Shown here one piece after another: positions 32,367 to 42,232 of a stretch of 64,000 nt of DNA. This DNA comes from RGIG4608 sp051867875. Its GTDB lineage: Bacteria; Bacillota; Clostridia; Oscillospirales; CAG-272. The stretch's first letter is position 1. Every line of letters starts with the position of its first letter. The notes below the pieces were generated by a model. That model did not search any database. It was given only the letters and a program-made list of their open reading frames with translations, and was not told where the DNA came from. Made by a program: the position numbers and the translations under genes. Where the stretch lies: positions 60,198 through 124,197 of the forward strand of contig JBJDZG010000025.1 in NCBI GenBank assembly GCA_051867875.1, written 5' to 3'.

Positions 32367-33131
32367 ATGATACTTGCAATAGACATCGGAAACACGAACA
32401 TAACAATAGGCGGATTTGAGGGGAACGAGCTCTGCTTTGTTGCGCGAATATCAACAGATGCGTCAAACACTTCGGACGAATATGCGGGCAAAATAATGCA
32501 CACTCTTTCGCTCTACAATATCAACAAGGACGACGTTAAGGGGGCAATAATATCCTCGGTAGTTCCACCGCTTAATTCGGTGCTCAGAAATGCGGTGAAA
32601 TTTGTTTACGGCGTTGATGCGCTTTTCGTCGGTCCGGGAATTAAGACGGGAATAAGCATAAACTGCGACAATCCCGCCTCGGTCGGTGCGGATATAATCT
32701 GCGCCTGTGTTGCCGCGCAGAACATATACTCCTGTCCTGCTTTGATAGTTGATATGGGAACGGCGACGAAAATGTCCGTTCTTGACAGCCGAGGAGCTTT
32801 TATCGGCGTTTCCATAATGCCGGGAGTTGTTATGGGGCTGAAGGCGCTCTCCTCGGGCACGGCACAGCTTCCGCAGATAAGTCTTGAAGCGCCCGGCAAG
32901 GTCATCGGAAAGAACACGGTTGAATGTATGAAATCGGGGGTTATCTACGGTCATGCGGCTATGATAGATGCGATGATAGACCTCATTTTTGAGGAGTACG
33001 GCGGACAAATGCCCGTATATGCGACGGGCGGTCTTTCAAGTGTAATTATCGGGCACTGTAAGCACAAAATTACGACTGATGCGGATATGGTTTTGAAAGG
33101 ACTTAACATAATTTATCACAAAAACGCATAG
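32367..33131 (+). CDS. coaX: Type III pantothenate kinase
   Basis: This 254-residue protein has AGGAAGGAG before its ATG. ASKHA-fold motifs are LAIDIGNTN at the N-terminus (phosphate-1), VDMGTATKMSV (about residue 128, phosphate-2) and a GVVMGLKAL segment. It makes 4'-phosphopantothenate, the first step of coenzyme A synthesis. The next gene encodes an ECF transporter S component, which may import pantothenate. Length is normal for CoaX. Confidence 0.95.
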   Translation: MILAIDIGNTNITIGGFEGNELCFVARISTDASNTSDEYAGKIMHTLSLYNINKDDVKGAIISSVVPPLNSVLRNAVKFVYGVDALFVGPGIKTGISINCDNPASVGADIICACVAAQNIYSCPALIVDMGTATKMSVLDSRGAFIGVSIMPGVVMGLKALSSGTAQLPQISLEAPGKVIGKNTVECMKSGVIYGHAAMIDAMIDLIFEEYGGQMPVYATGGLSSVIIGHCKHKITTDADMVLKGLNIIYHKNA

Positions 33132-33228
33132 ACCGTACTATTCAACACAGGTTATTTCCCCTCGGGGTTATAATAAATACATACATAAGCGTTGCACCTC
33201 TTGCGAGGGCGACAGCAAAGGAGAAACA

Positions 33229-33837
33229 ATGAAAATCAATTCCAAAACCAGAGGAATGTCAACCGAAAAGCTCGTGCTCGTAGCAATTTTCACGGCTTTG
33301 GTGGCAATTCTGTCCTACCTTGGCGGATTCATCAAAATCGGTGGATTTGCCTCAATCTCACTGACACTGATTCCCGTAGTTCTCGGCGCTGCGATGTGCG
33401 GTCCTTGGGCGGGCGCGTGGCTCGGCGGTGTATCGGGAGCGGTATTCTTTATGACGCCGGACGCGGCGTTCTGGCTCTCTTTGAGCGTTCACGGCACTAT
33501 CATCACGGTATTGCTCAAAGGCATTTTGGCAGGTCTTTGTGCGGGGCTTATTTATAAGCTTCTTGAACGCTTCAACAGATACGTTGCGGTTATGGCGAGT
33601 GCAGTGGCGTGCCCCGTTGTCAACACGGGAATATTTATTCTCGGCTGTTTCGTTTTCTTTATGGACACAGTAAACGGCGGTGCTGCGGCAGAGGGAATTT
33701 CCGTTGCAGCGTACATTATTATCTTTTTCGTGGGACTCAATTTCGTGTTTGAGCTTCTCTCAAACCTTATTTTCAGCCCCGTAATTGTAAGAATCCTCGA
33801 CATTGCAAATTCGGCAAGGAAAAATCGAAATCAATAA
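33229..33837 (+). CDS. ECF transporter S component (possibly for pantothenate)
   Basis: This 202-residue protein has AAAGGAG before its ATG and about six helices. The N-terminal region LVLVAIFTALVAILSYLG fits the ECF S-component pattern of an Ala-rich first helix that docks the T component, and SLTLIPVVLGAAMCGPWAGA follows as in PanT/RibU-like proteins. No energising EcfA/EcfT genes are nearby, so it would share a common module. Pantothenate as ligand is inferred only from the coaX neighbour 97 bases upstream. Confidence 0.85.
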   Translation: MKINSKTRGMSTEKLVLVAIFTALVAILSYLGGFIKIGGFASISLTLIPVVLGAAMCGPWAGAWLGGVSGAVFFMTPDAAFWLSLSVHGTIITVLLKGILAGLCAGLIYKLLERFNRYVAVMASAVACPVVNTGIFILGCFVFFMDTVNGGAAAEGISVAAYIIIFFVGLNFVFELLSNLIFSPVIVRILDIANSARKNRNQ

Positions 33838-33838
33838 C

Positions 33839-33870
33839 AAAAAAGAGCAGACGTTGTCTGCTCTTTTTTT
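33839..33870. terminator. Bidirectional terminator between the ECF gene and maf
   Basis: GAGCAGAC (33845-33852) pairs with GTCTGCTC (33856-33863), with A and T runs on either side; it lies between convergent genes. Confidence 0.9.
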
Positions 33871-33871
33871 G

Positions 33872-34462
33872 TTAAACCAACTTGATATTAAACTCTTTTT
33901 TGAGTGTATCGGACAGCTTTTTGACGGGGAGTCCGACGACGTTGAAGTAATCGCCCTCGATTCCGTTTATCCAAAGGGAAGCGAAGCCCTGAATGGCGTA
34001 AGCGCCCGCCTTATCATACGCTTCGTCGGTGTCGAGGTAGTTCTCGAGGTCATTTTCGTCAACGGTATCGAAATAAACGGTGGTGCGCTCACTCGTTGTT
34101 ACGGTTTTACTGCTCGAAATGAGCGAAATTCCGCTTATAACGAAATGCTCTCTGCCCGAGAAGGCACAAATCATTCGCTTTGCGTCCTCTCGGTCCCGAG
34201 GTTTTCCCATTATCTCGCCGTCGCATGAGAGGACGACGGTATCGCTTGAAAGAATTATCGTTTCACCGTCGAATTTACCCTCGTCAAGAAGCAAATTTTT
34301 AACTGCCTCGCCCTTGCGGCAGGCTATTTCTTCGACGTACCTTTTCGCGTCCGTTTCACTTGTGCTCTCGTCGGTTTCGCAGGTGACTATATCGAATTTA
34401 ACACCGAGGTTTTCAAGAATTTCTTTTCTTCTCGGGGATTTTGATGCTAAAATTAACTTCAT
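33872..34462 (-). CDS. maf: Maf family nucleotide pyrophosphatase
   Basis: This 196-residue protein starts LILASKSPRRKEILENLG, the Maf signature with the conserved Ser-Arg-Arg. It also shows ACRKGEAV (motif with Lys), LSSDTVVLSCDGEIMGKPRD, and YDKAGAYAIQGFAS with a conserved Gln. Maf proteins hydrolyse non-canonical or pyrimidine nucleoside triphosphates and are linked to septum inhibition. It is the last gene after ftsH, at the end of the minus-strand block. The ribosome site AAAGGA is spaced rather far from the ATG. Confidence 0.94.
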   Translation of the reverse strand: MKLILASKSPRRKEILENLGVKFDIVTCETDESTSETDAKRYVEEIACRKGEAVKNLLLDEGKFDGETIILSSDTVVLSCDGEIMGKPRDREDAKRMICAFSGREHFVISGISLISSSKTVTTSERTTVYFDTVDENDLENYLDTDEAYDKAGAYAIQGFASLWINGIEGDYFNVVGLPVKKLSDTLKKEFNIKLV

Positions 34463-34507
34463 ATTACGTTATACAGTCCTTTCGGTGAAAGCCGAATGCG
34501 ATTGTGC

Positions 34508-36607
34508 TTATTTAGAGCCGTCGTTCTTTTCTTCTGACTCAACCGATTCCTCGTTTGCGTCGGAAATGGGAGAGTCATCGTAAGCCGTGCCTGCGGGGGC
34601 GTTCATCATACGCTCTCTCTCCTCTTTTTCGCGGCGGAGCTCTTCCTCAACGGCTTTCTGCTCCTCCTCCTCGGCTCTCTTTTTAGCCTCGTTTTCCTCT
34701 CGGCTCTTTCTCTCCTTCTCGCGGAGAATTTCGTCTATCTCGTCGAACGTGAGGTCATTTTCCATAGCTGCCTTGAACTGGTCGCCGTCCATAAACTCGG
34801 TTTTAAGCAGGTACCCTGCTACGAGGTGGAGCTTGTCGATATGCTCTGTGAGTATCCTTTTGCACTCTGCGTAAGCGTTTTCGATTATTGAGCGAATTTC
34901 GTCATCTATTTCTGCGGCAATCTTTTCGGAGTAGTTCTTGGTCGAGTTGAAATCTCTGCCGAGGAACACCTCCGTGTCGGAATGCTCGGAGCCGTAAAGC
35001 ACCGTGCCGAGCTTTTCGCTCATACCGTATCTCATTACCATATCGCGGGCAATCTTGGTAGCGTGCTGAATGTCGCTTGATGCACCCGTTGAAATGTCGT
35101 CGAGAACTATCTCCTCGGCAACTCTGCCGCCAAGAGAGAGAATTATCCTGTCGAGCATCTGCTTTTTGGTCATAGTGAAGGAGTCTTCTTCGGGGATGTT
35201 TACCGTAACGCCGCCTGCGTTGCCTGCGGGAACGGTGGAGATGAATTTAACGGGGTCGGTATGCTTGCAGTAGTAAGAAGCGACTGCGTGCCCCGCCTCG
35301 TGGTATGCCGTCAGCTTATTGTCAGCCTCGGTTCTTACTCTGGTCTTTTTCTGAGGACCGAGAAGAATCTTCATATAGGATTTCTCAATATCCTCCATAC
35401 CGATAAGAGATTTATTGTTCTTTGCCGCGTGGAGTGCCGCTTCATTGAGAAGATTTGCAAGGTCTGCGCCCGTAAAGCCTATCGTGCTTTGAGCGACCTT
35501 ATGAAAATCTACGGTGCTCTCCATTGGTTTATTTCTTGCGTGAACCTTGAGAATGGCCTCGCGTCCCTTGATATCGGGATAGCCCACCGTTACCTGACGG
35601 TCAAAGCGTCCCGGACGGAGAAGTGCGGGGTCAAGGATATCGGCGCGGTTGGTTGCGGCGATGATGATTATACCCTCGTGCGTTCCAAAGCCGTCCATTT
35701 CAACGAGAAGCTGGTTGAGAGTCTGCTCTCTTTCGTCGTGTCCGCCGCCGAGACCTGCGCCTCTGTGCCGTCCCACAGCGTCAATCTCGTCTATGAAAAT
35801 AATTGCCGCAGGTGCTTTTCTCGCCGTTTCAAAGAGGTCTCTTACACGCGAAGCGCCGACGCCGACGTACATTTCAACGAAGTCGGAGCCCGACATTGAG
35901 AAGAAGGGTACGCCCGCCTCTCCCGCAACTGCCTTTGCAAGAAGGGTTTTACCCGTTCCTGGGGGGCCTACGAGAAGAACGCCGTGAGGAATTTTAGCAC
36001 CGAGACGTGAGAATTTTTGAGGGTCTTTGAGGTATTCGACTATCTCAACGAGCTCTTCCTTTTCTTCTTCCGCGCCTGCGACGTCGGCAAAGGTTACTCT
36101 CTTTTTATCGTCGGGAAGATGAGCCTTAGCTTTACCGAAGGACATAGGTCCGCCCGTCGACCTGTTCATCTGCTTGGTCATATATATTCCGAGGAATACC
36201 ATTGCAACGATGAGAAGCAGGTTGGGAAGGAGCGCTACCCACCAAGGATATTCCGCTAAGGGCTGATAATCGTATTTTTCAAGGTTTTTATTGCCCTGAT
36301 ATTTTACAAATTCGTCCTTAAAAAGGTCTATATCGCGGAGCTTATATTCAATTTTCTTGGTTTTGAGTCCTGCTACGTCATCGGGAGTGAGAACGCCCTC
36401 TTTATCGCTCTCGTAAATTATAAGTTGGAGCTTATTGGAGTTTGTTACGACAAATTCCTTTACTCTGTCCTCTTCAAAATATTCCATTATATCGCTGAAA
36501 ATGAGGCTGTCGTCACTCTTATTTCCTCCGAGCATTATGCCGACTGCCAGGAAGATGAGCATTATCAGTGCGAAATAGAAAAGTATTACTTTTGCGTTAT
36601 TCTTCAT
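34508..36607 (-). CDS. ftsH: ATP-dependent zinc metalloprotease FtsH
   Basis: This 699-residue protein has GGAGG before its ATG. Two membrane helices (about 7-26 and 120-145) flank a small extracytoplasmic domain. The AAA domain has GPPGTGKT (about residue 215), IIFIDEIDAVG and the second region of homology around TNRADILDPALLRPGRFD. The zinc site is HEAGHAVASY (about residue 437). The C-terminus ends in a long charged Glu/Lys/Arg coil and a Ser/Glu-rich tail. It degrades membrane and regulatory proteins. It follows tilS, as in Bacillus but without hpt between. Confidence 0.97.
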   Translation of the reverse strand: MKNNAKVILFYFALIMLIFLAVGIMLGGNKSDDSLIFSDIMEYFEEDRVKEFVVTNSNKLQLIIYESDKEGVLTPDDVAGLKTKKIEYKLRDIDLFKDEFVKYQGNKNLEKYDYQPLAEYPWWVALLPNLLLIVAMVFLGIYMTKQMNRSTGGPMSFGKAKAHLPDDKKRVTFADVAGAEEEKEELVEIVEYLKDPQKFSRLGAKIPHGVLLVGPPGTGKTLLAKAVAGEAGVPFFSMSGSDFVEMYVGVGASRVRDLFETARKAPAAIIFIDEIDAVGRHRGAGLGGGHDEREQTLNQLLVEMDGFGTHEGIIIIAATNRADILDPALLRPGRFDRQVTVGYPDIKGREAILKVHARNKPMESTVDFHKVAQSTIGFTGADLANLLNEAALHAAKNNKSLIGMEDIEKSYMKILLGPQKKTRVRTEADNKLTAYHEAGHAVASYYCKHTDPVKFISTVPAGNAGGVTVNIPEEDSFTMTKKQMLDRIILSLGGRVAEEIVLDDISTGASSDIQHATKIARDMVMRYGMSEKLGTVLYGSEHSDTEVFLGRDFNSTKNYSEKIAAEIDDEIRSIIENAYAECKRILTEHIDKLHLVAGYLLKTEFMDGDQFKAAMENDLTFDEIDEILREKERKSREENEAKKRAEEEEQKAVEEELRREKEERERMMNAPAGTAYDDSPISDANEESVESEEKNDGSK

Positions 36608-36657
36608 TAAGACCTCCGTGTATGATTTATCTTATAATGTAATGTTATTATCGAAAT

Positions 36658-38043
36658 TTACAGTTCAACCGTTATTCTGTACGTTTCCGTATCACTTTTT
36701 AGTGTGTCCCTGTTTAGCGCGTCGCAAACAGAGAGAGTAGGTATCCACAAAATTTCATTATTTTCCGCAAGCATCGGTAAAATCTCACGCAGGCGTGCGG
36801 GGATTTTTGTGTCGCATAGCAGTTTTTTTACTTTTTTATGGACGTTATTTATCATTATGCAGTCGCCCGCTTTTCGCGTGCGAATGACTGTGTTTTCATT
36901 TATATATTTTGCATTGACGGTAATCGAGAGGGGAGTGTCGGGCACTTCTTTTGTGCATTTTTCGATTATTACGGTGATATCTCTTCCTGTTTTATACACG
37001 CCGGGTGCAAATGGGATTGAAAATTCCGTCGGCTCGGAAGCAGGGCCCGTGTCCGCTGTCCGCTCAAAAGTGAGTCTGCCGCCGCTGAGCTTTGCCCGCA
37101 TTTTTTCGGGCAGGGAAAGAGAGGCATTCTCCGATTGTTGCTTTTCGCAAAGCTCGGCTATTGCCTTTATGTGAGTGCGCTCAAGTCGCACGCCCGTGCT
37201 TTTCTTGCAAAATTCCGTCAAAATCTTTGTCTGCACCGCAGGGTGGCGCTTGATTAGCTTTTCCGTCGGGATAAATCCGTCCGTACACTCGGCGAGGATA
37301 AATTTATTTGCCTCGGCGGTGATAAATTCGTCGGCTTCTTTTGCGTTTTCGGCAAGTCTTGCGAACGCCTCGCTGAGATTTGGATTCATCTCGCGGAGTT
37401 TGGGAGTAATTTCCGCTCTTATTGCGTTCCGCATATAATTTGTGTCGGCGTTCGTACTGTCCTCGACGTAAGAAATGCCGTTTTCCTTACAGTAGAGCAA
37501 AATTTGCTCTCTTTCGGTATGCAGAAGCGGACGCACAAGGAAAATGCCGTTTTCATTCATCACCCGACATTCGCTCATACCGCAAAGCCCCGAAATTCCG
37601 CTTCCGCGGAGAATATGAATAAGCACGGTTTCAATCTGGTCGAGTGCGTGGTGCGCAGTTGCAAGAATTTTTATATTGTTTTCGAGCATCACCCGCTCAA
37701 AAAATGCGTACCTCTGCTCTCTTGCTTCCATTTCGATACTGTTTCCGCTCGCCTTGGCAAGTGCGGGAACGTCGGCAGAGCCGAGATGAAAGGGAAGATT
37801 ATATTTTTTCGCTTGCTCTTTGCAAAAGAGGGCGTCGCGCTCCGATTCTTCACCGCGAATACGGTGGTTGAAGTGTGCGAGGTGGAGCGTATAGCCGTTT
37901 TTTTCTGCGTCCTTTGCAAGCAAATCAAGCAGTGCGGACGAGTCCGCTCCGCCCGAGTACGCAAGGAGCACGCTCTCGTGCCCGTCAAGTTCTGCAAGCT
38001 TCTGCGGGGAGCTATATGAAATTGTCAAAACGGAAGTGCTCAT
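36658..38043 (-). CDS. tilS: tRNA(Ile)-lysidine synthase
   Basis: This 461-residue protein starts at an ATG behind GGGGGAGAAT. The PP-loop is VLLAYSGGADSSALLDLL (about residues 25-42), followed by LAHFNHRIRGEESERD and the TAHHALDQIETVL motif. It modifies C34 of the tRNA-Ile with CAU anticodon to lysidine, an essential step. The C-terminal 150 residues form the usual TilS tail domains. It lies between dnaB and ftsH in the operon. Confidence 0.95.
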   Translation of the reverse strand: MSTSVLTISYSSPQKLAELDGHESVLLAYSGGADSSALLDLLAKDAEKNGYTLHLAHFNHRIRGEESERDALFCKEQAKKYNLPFHLGSADVPALAKASGNSIEMEAREQRYAFFERVMLENNIKILATAHHALDQIETVLIHILRGSGISGLCGMSECRVMNENGIFLVRPLLHTEREQILLYCKENGISYVEDSTNADTNYMRNAIRAEITPKLREMNPNLSEAFARLAENAKEADEFITAEANKFILAECTDGFIPTEKLIKRHPAVQTKILTEFCKKSTGVRLERTHIKAIAELCEKQQSENASLSLPEKMRAKLSGGRLTFERTADTGPASEPTEFSIPFAPGVYKTGRDITVIIEKCTKEVPDTPLSITVNAKYINENTVIRTRKAGDCIMINNVHKKVKKLLCDTKIPARLREILPMLAENNEILWIPTLSVCDALNRDTLKSDTETYRITVEL

Positions 38044-38067
38044 ATTCTCCCCCTATGCGGTTAATTT

Positions 38068-39411
38068 TTATTCCTGTAAGTTTTCCGCTATGCTGCGGAA
38101 CTTGGTGTACTGACCTATCCAGCCCATTTTGACCGTGCCCGTAGAGCCGTGTCTGTTCTTTGCGATGATGACCTCGGCGATGTTTCCCGTGTTATTTTCG
38201 CTCGGAGTTGCGTCGGTTTTATAATATTCGTTACGGTAGAGGAACATTACTACGTCGGCGTCCTGCTCGATGGCACCCGAGTCGCGGAGGTCGGCAAGCA
38301 TGGGCTTTTTATCCGTTCTCGATTCGGGACCTCGGGAGAGCTGTGCACAGCAGATAATCGGCACGGAAAGCTCTTTTGCCATGATTTTCAGCGAGCGAGA
38401 AATCTCCGCTACCTCCTGAACTCTGTTATCAATTCTTCTGTCGGACTGCATAAGCTGAAGGTAGTCAACTATTACGAGTCCCAAACCGTCAACTCTGCGT
38501 AGCTTTGCTTTCATCTCGGTTACGGAAAGTCCCGAGGTATCGTCGATGAGAATGTCGCAACAAGCAAGGCGCGAGCTTGCCTCCGCAATCTTTTCCCAGC
38601 TGTCGTGGGAGAGCTTGCCCGAGCGGAGCTCGTGGCTGTCAACGAGTGCTTCGCTGGAGAGTATTCTCGTAACGAGCTGTTCCGCGCTCATTTCAAGTGA
38701 GAACACGCAGACCTTTTTCTTCGTGCTCTGCGCGACGTTGGTTGCGATATTGAGTGCGAACGACGTTTTACCCATACCCGGACGTGCGCCGACAAGAATC
38801 AGGTCGGAATTGCCCATTCCGACGAGCACTCTGTCAAGCCCCGAAAATCCCGTGGGAGTTCCGTGTACTGCGTCGGGGTCCTGCGAGAGCTCGTGCAGAT
38901 TATTGTAAACCGAGCCGAGTACTTCGCTGATATGTCTGAAATTTTTTGTGTCGCGTCCCTGCGCTATCGCGTATATCTTGCTTTCGGCAAGCTCGATGAT
39001 GCCCGAAGCGCTCTCCTGCTCTGAAAAGGCTGTGTCGTTTATCTCGGCGCACACCTCTATTAGCTGGCGCAAGGAGCTTTTTTCTTTTACTATTTTTGCG
39101 TAGTCTTTTATATTGAGAGCTGTCGGAACGACCTCGGAGAGCGTTCTGATATAATCCTCGCCTCCGCTCTTATCGTACACACCTCTATGTACGAGCGTAT
39201 CTATGAGAGTTACTATATCAATTTCTCTGTTCGTCATAAACATTTCGGTGGCGGCAAGGTAGAGCTGTTTGTGCTCTGTGATATAGAAATCGTCTGCCTT
39301 TATAAGATCCGCTATTTCGTTAATGGAAGCGGGGTCTATGAGAATAGAGCCGAGAAGGGACTGCTCCGCAATGAGCGAGAAGGGCAGTTTTTTGTTAAGT
39401 TCTTCGTTCAT
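38068..39411 (-). CDS. dnaB: Replicative DNA helicase DnaB
   Basis: This 447-residue protein has AGGAG before its ATG. The N-terminal domain begins with SLIAEQSLLGSILIDP, and the RecA-like domain has LVGARPGMGKTSFALN (Walker A, about residue 205), VIVDYLQLM (Walker B) and a C-terminal AIEQDADVVMFLYR segment. It is the hexameric helicase (DnaC in Bacillus naming) that moves with the replication fork. It follows rplI, the conserved Firmicutes order. Confidence 0.97.
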   Translation of the reverse strand: MNEELNKKLPFSLIAEQSLLGSILIDPASINEIADLIKADDFYITEHKQLYLAATEMFMTNREIDIVTLIDTLVHRGVYDKSGGEDYIRTLSEVVPTALNIKDYAKIVKEKSSLRQLIEVCAEINDTAFSEQESASGIIELAESKIYAIAQGRDTKNFRHISEVLGSVYNNLHELSQDPDAVHGTPTGFSGLDRVLVGMGNSDLILVGARPGMGKTSFALNIATNVAQSTKKKVCVFSLEMSAEQLVTRILSSEALVDSHELRSGKLSHDSWEKIAEASSRLACCDILIDDTSGLSVTEMKAKLRRVDGLGLVIVDYLQLMQSDRRIDNRVQEVAEISRSLKIMAKELSVPIICCAQLSRGPESRTDKKPMLADLRDSGAIEQDADVVMFLYRNEYYKTDATPSENNTGNIAEVIIAKNRHGSTGTVKMGWIGQYTKFRSIAENLQE

Positions 39412-39423
39412 ACAAAACTCCTG

Positions 39424-39876
39424 TTACTGTTTAGGCGAAACCTGAACGGTAAGCGTTCCGACTATTTCCGCGCCGTAGAGCTTAACCTCTACCTTATAAG
39501 TTCCAAAGGTCTTTATGGGCTCTGCCATTACTATCTTCTTTTTATCGACGGTGATGCCGTGCTCACGCGCGAGCCTTTCCGCGATATCCTTGCTCGTTAC
39601 CGCACCGTAGAGGCGGTTATCGTTGCCCGCGCTCTCCGTGATTTTTACCGTGGTTTTTGAGAGCTTATCGGCGATTGCCTTTGCCTCGGCTTTTTCCGTT
39701 TCGATTTTATGGAGCTTTGAAGCTTCCTTATTTTTTGCCTCGTTAACCGCCTTTGCGTCGGCGATTACGGCGAGCTTTTTGGGAAGGAGAAAGTTCCTTG
39801 CGTAACCGTCGGAAACTTCGATTATCTGGTCCTTTTTGCCCTGTCCCTTTACGTCCTGTGTAAGCATTACTTTCAT
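39424..39876 (-). CDS. rplI: 50S ribosomal protein L9
   Basis: This 150-residue protein is of normal length. It starts MKVMLTQDVKGQGKKDQI and has GYARNFLLPKKLAV, the L9 N-terminal signature with its 23S contacts. The long connecting helix (about 41-80, rich in Lys/Glu/Ala) leads to the C-terminal domain with LYGAVTSKDIAE. It sits between gdpP and dnaB. Confidence 0.97.
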   Translation of the reverse strand: MKVMLTQDVKGQGKKDQIIEVSDGYARNFLLPKKLAVIADAKAVNEAKNKEASKLHKIETEKAEAKAIADKLSKTTVKITESAGNDNRLYGAVTSKDIAERLAREHGITVDKKKIVMAEPIKTFGTYKVEVKLYGAEIVGTLTVQVSPKQ

Positions 39877-39923
39877 AGCGTACTCCTGTATATTACCTTG
39901 TTATTCTTAAAAAATCTTGAAAA

Positions 39924-41963
39924 TTATTCGTTCTCTTTGAAATATTCGTCTATTGCGGCTTTGAGCTCGTACAGCGTTGAACGCATATCCGCGCCCGTCA
40001 TTACTGCCGCCGCGGCATCGAAATGACCGCCTCCGCCCATTTTTTCGAGAATGAGCTGAACATTTACCGCTCCGTTTGAACGCGCGGAAATGTGAATCTT
40101 ATCGTTTATCTTAACGAGTGCAAAGGAGGCGTCAACGCCCCTTATCATCAGTAGCTTATCCGCGGTCTTTGCGGCGGCGATTCTGTCAAATTCGGGGTCG
40201 CTTCCGTCGCTCTCGGTGATTGCGATTCTGCCGAGGTACATCGTGATATTCGAGCTGAATTTTGCCTCGCTCATAAAATTGTCAAATTCTTCGCGGAAGA
40301 ACGAACCCGCGACCTCGGAGTTTGCACCCACGCCGCGCAGATACATAGCGGCGGAGAAGGTTTTAGTACCCGTAGTACGGGTAAAGTTTTTCGTATCGAC
40401 CATAATTCCCGCAAGGAGAACATTAGCCTCTTCCTTGTGCATTGAATCTGCGCCGAGGCACTGTTCGAGAAGCTCCGTTATCATCTCGGAAGCGCTGGAA
40501 GCGGACGGGTCGATAAGGGTGAGCAGTGGCTCGTTTTCAAATTGAGCGACTTTTCTGTGGTGGTCGATTATGACTATATTTGCGACGTTGCGCGCGATAT
40601 CGGGGGATTCGAGAATATTAAAATTATTCGCGTCAACGATAATAAGAAGCGTATCTGAGCGAATGAGGTCGAGTCCCGCCTCTGCGGAGATGAACACGTT
40701 TTTATAGTCATCGAGCAAGAGGAGCTTTTCCGTACAAGCCTTAAACGTATCGTTTTTGGTATTCATAATAATTTTGGGAGTGAGTCCGCAGTGCATACAA
40801 AGTCTTGCAACGCCGACGCACGCGCCGATGGCGTCAAAGTCGGGTGCGGTATGTCCCATAATAAGCACGTTGCCCGCCTTGGCGATATGCGAGGTGAGCT
40901 GGGTTGCGAAAACGCGCGCAAAGGAACTCGATTTCTTCTGCACGCCCTTGGTACGTCCGCCGAAGAAGATGATATCCTCGTCTGTCTTTACGGCAACCTG
41001 GTCGCCGCCGCGTTGCAGTGCAAATTCAAGTGCACTGAAAGCGTTCTTTTCTCTCTCCTCAAAATTGTCGCCGACAAGGGAGATGCCCATTGAAATGGTT
41101 ACGGGCACGGAGCTGTCGCCGAGTCTTACGTTTCTAACGGTTTCGAGAATGTCAAACTTATTCCTTTCACACTCATCGTACTTTTCTCTTGAAAATACGA
41201 TTATGTATTTATCTCTGTCGTACTCCCTGATAAAACCGTTCATATCGTTTGCAAATTTCTTTAAGATTTCCTCAATTTCATTTGCGGCGGAGCGGTAGTT
41301 TACTCTTACGTACTCCGCTATCTCCGTGAGGTTATCGAGCACGATATGCGCGACGACGGGAGCTTCGGCGTGAGTCTTTTTCATAAGCGTTTCGTAGTCG
41401 GTATAGTCGGTAAACGTCGTGAGGTAGTAAGAATTTTTGCCGAGCGTCTGGCGGTAAATTCTCGCCATATAGTTTCTTCCTCCTATCACTACGGGAAGTG
41501 AGCCCTGCTCGTTTTCGTTCTCGTATTCGTCGGCGGGAAGAGTTGCGATGAGGTCCTCAATCTTTGCCTCGGAGAGGTCGTTGAAATTCTTTTGAAGCAA
41601 GCTTCCTTCAGCACCGAACATTTTATTTGCACCTACGGAGTACCACGCGATAAGTCCGTTTCGCAGTGTGAGCACGCAGGGTATTTCGACGTTTTTCATC
41701 ATGCCCGTCATGGCTTTTTCCATAAGCAGAGTTTTTTCCTTGAAATTCGCTTCAAGCATACTCTTTCTCTTATAGACGATATAAACGATAAGCACGAAGA
41801 TTGCTTCAACCGCGAAAATTACGAGTCCGAGCCAGCGCGGATAGCTCTCTACGAAAATATCTATTGCGACGAAAAGTCCTATGAATACCACGCTGCTCAG
41901 CAGGCATATCCACAGAAGCATATTTGCACCGTTGAAAACAAGAGATTTGTTTTTTCTACTCAT
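39924..41963 (-). CDS. gdpP: Cyclic-di-AMP phosphodiesterase GdpP
   Basis: This 679-residue protein has AAAGGAG before its ATG. Two N-terminal helices (about 13-34 and 42-62) precede a degenerate PAS domain, a degenerate GGDEF domain (about 200-330), then DHH and DHHA1 domains. Visible motifs are MGHTAPDFDAIGAC, LIIVDANN, IIDHHRKV and the C-terminal GGGGHFDAAAAV. It hydrolyses the essential messenger c-di-AMP, linked to potassium balance and wall stress. It heads the gdpP-rplI-dnaB-tilS-ftsH-maf block and has its own promoter. Confidence 0.95.
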   Translation of the reverse strand: MSRKNKSLVFNGANMLLWICLLSSVVFIGLFVAIDIFVESYPRWLGLVIFAVEAIFVLIVYIVYKRKSMLEANFKEKTLLMEKAMTGMMKNVEIPCVLTLRNGLIAWYSVGANKMFGAEGSLLQKNFNDLSEAKIEDLIATLPADEYENENEQGSLPVVIGGRNYMARIYRQTLGKNSYYLTTFTDYTDYETLMKKTHAEAPVVAHIVLDNLTEIAEYVRVNYRSAANEIEEILKKFANDMNGFIREYDRDKYIIVFSREKYDECERNKFDILETVRNVRLGDSSVPVTISMGISLVGDNFEEREKNAFSALEFALQRGGDQVAVKTDEDIIFFGGRTKGVQKKSSSFARVFATQLTSHIAKAGNVLIMGHTAPDFDAIGACVGVARLCMHCGLTPKIIMNTKNDTFKACTEKLLLLDDYKNVFISAEAGLDLIRSDTLLIIVDANNFNILESPDIARNVANIVIIDHHRKVAQFENEPLLTLIDPSASSASEMITELLEQCLGADSMHKEEANVLLAGIMVDTKNFTRTTGTKTFSAAMYLRGVGANSEVAGSFFREEFDNFMSEAKFSSNITMYLGRIAITESDGSDPEFDRIAAAKTADKLLMIRGVDASFALVKINDKIHISARSNGAVNVQLILEKMGGGGHFDAAAAVMTGADMRSTLYELKAAIDEYFKENE

Positions 41964-42065
41964 TGGATTGTTTCTCCTTTGATTTGATTTTATAGATAGG
42001 TGTAATTCCTAAAATTCATATTTTTGGGTTTGGGCATTTTACGCCATTTTGATTATCATTTAATC

Positions 42066-42094
42066 ATTATAGCACGAAAGTGGAATTTTGTAAA
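42066..42094 (-). promoter_or_regulatory. Promoter of the gdpP block
   Basis: On the minus strand TTTACA (42089-42094) and TATAAT (42066-42071), 17-base spacer, with TGC before the -10 giving an extended -10 as well. Confidence 0.82.
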
Positions 42095-42187
42095 CACAAA
42101 TTTGCTACATTTATAATAAAAACATAATAAAAATGATAAAAATCCGATAAAAAATGTTCAAAAATCGAAAAAAAGTTAAAAAAACTA

Positions 42188-42216
42188 TTGCAAAGCGGAA
42201 AAAGGTGTGTTATAAT
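42188..42216 (+). promoter_or_regulatory. Promoter of rimP-nusA-infB
   Basis: TTGCAA (42188-42193) and TATAAT (42211-42216), 17-base spacer. Confidence 0.85.
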
Positions 42217-42232
42217 AAGGCATACTAAGCTG

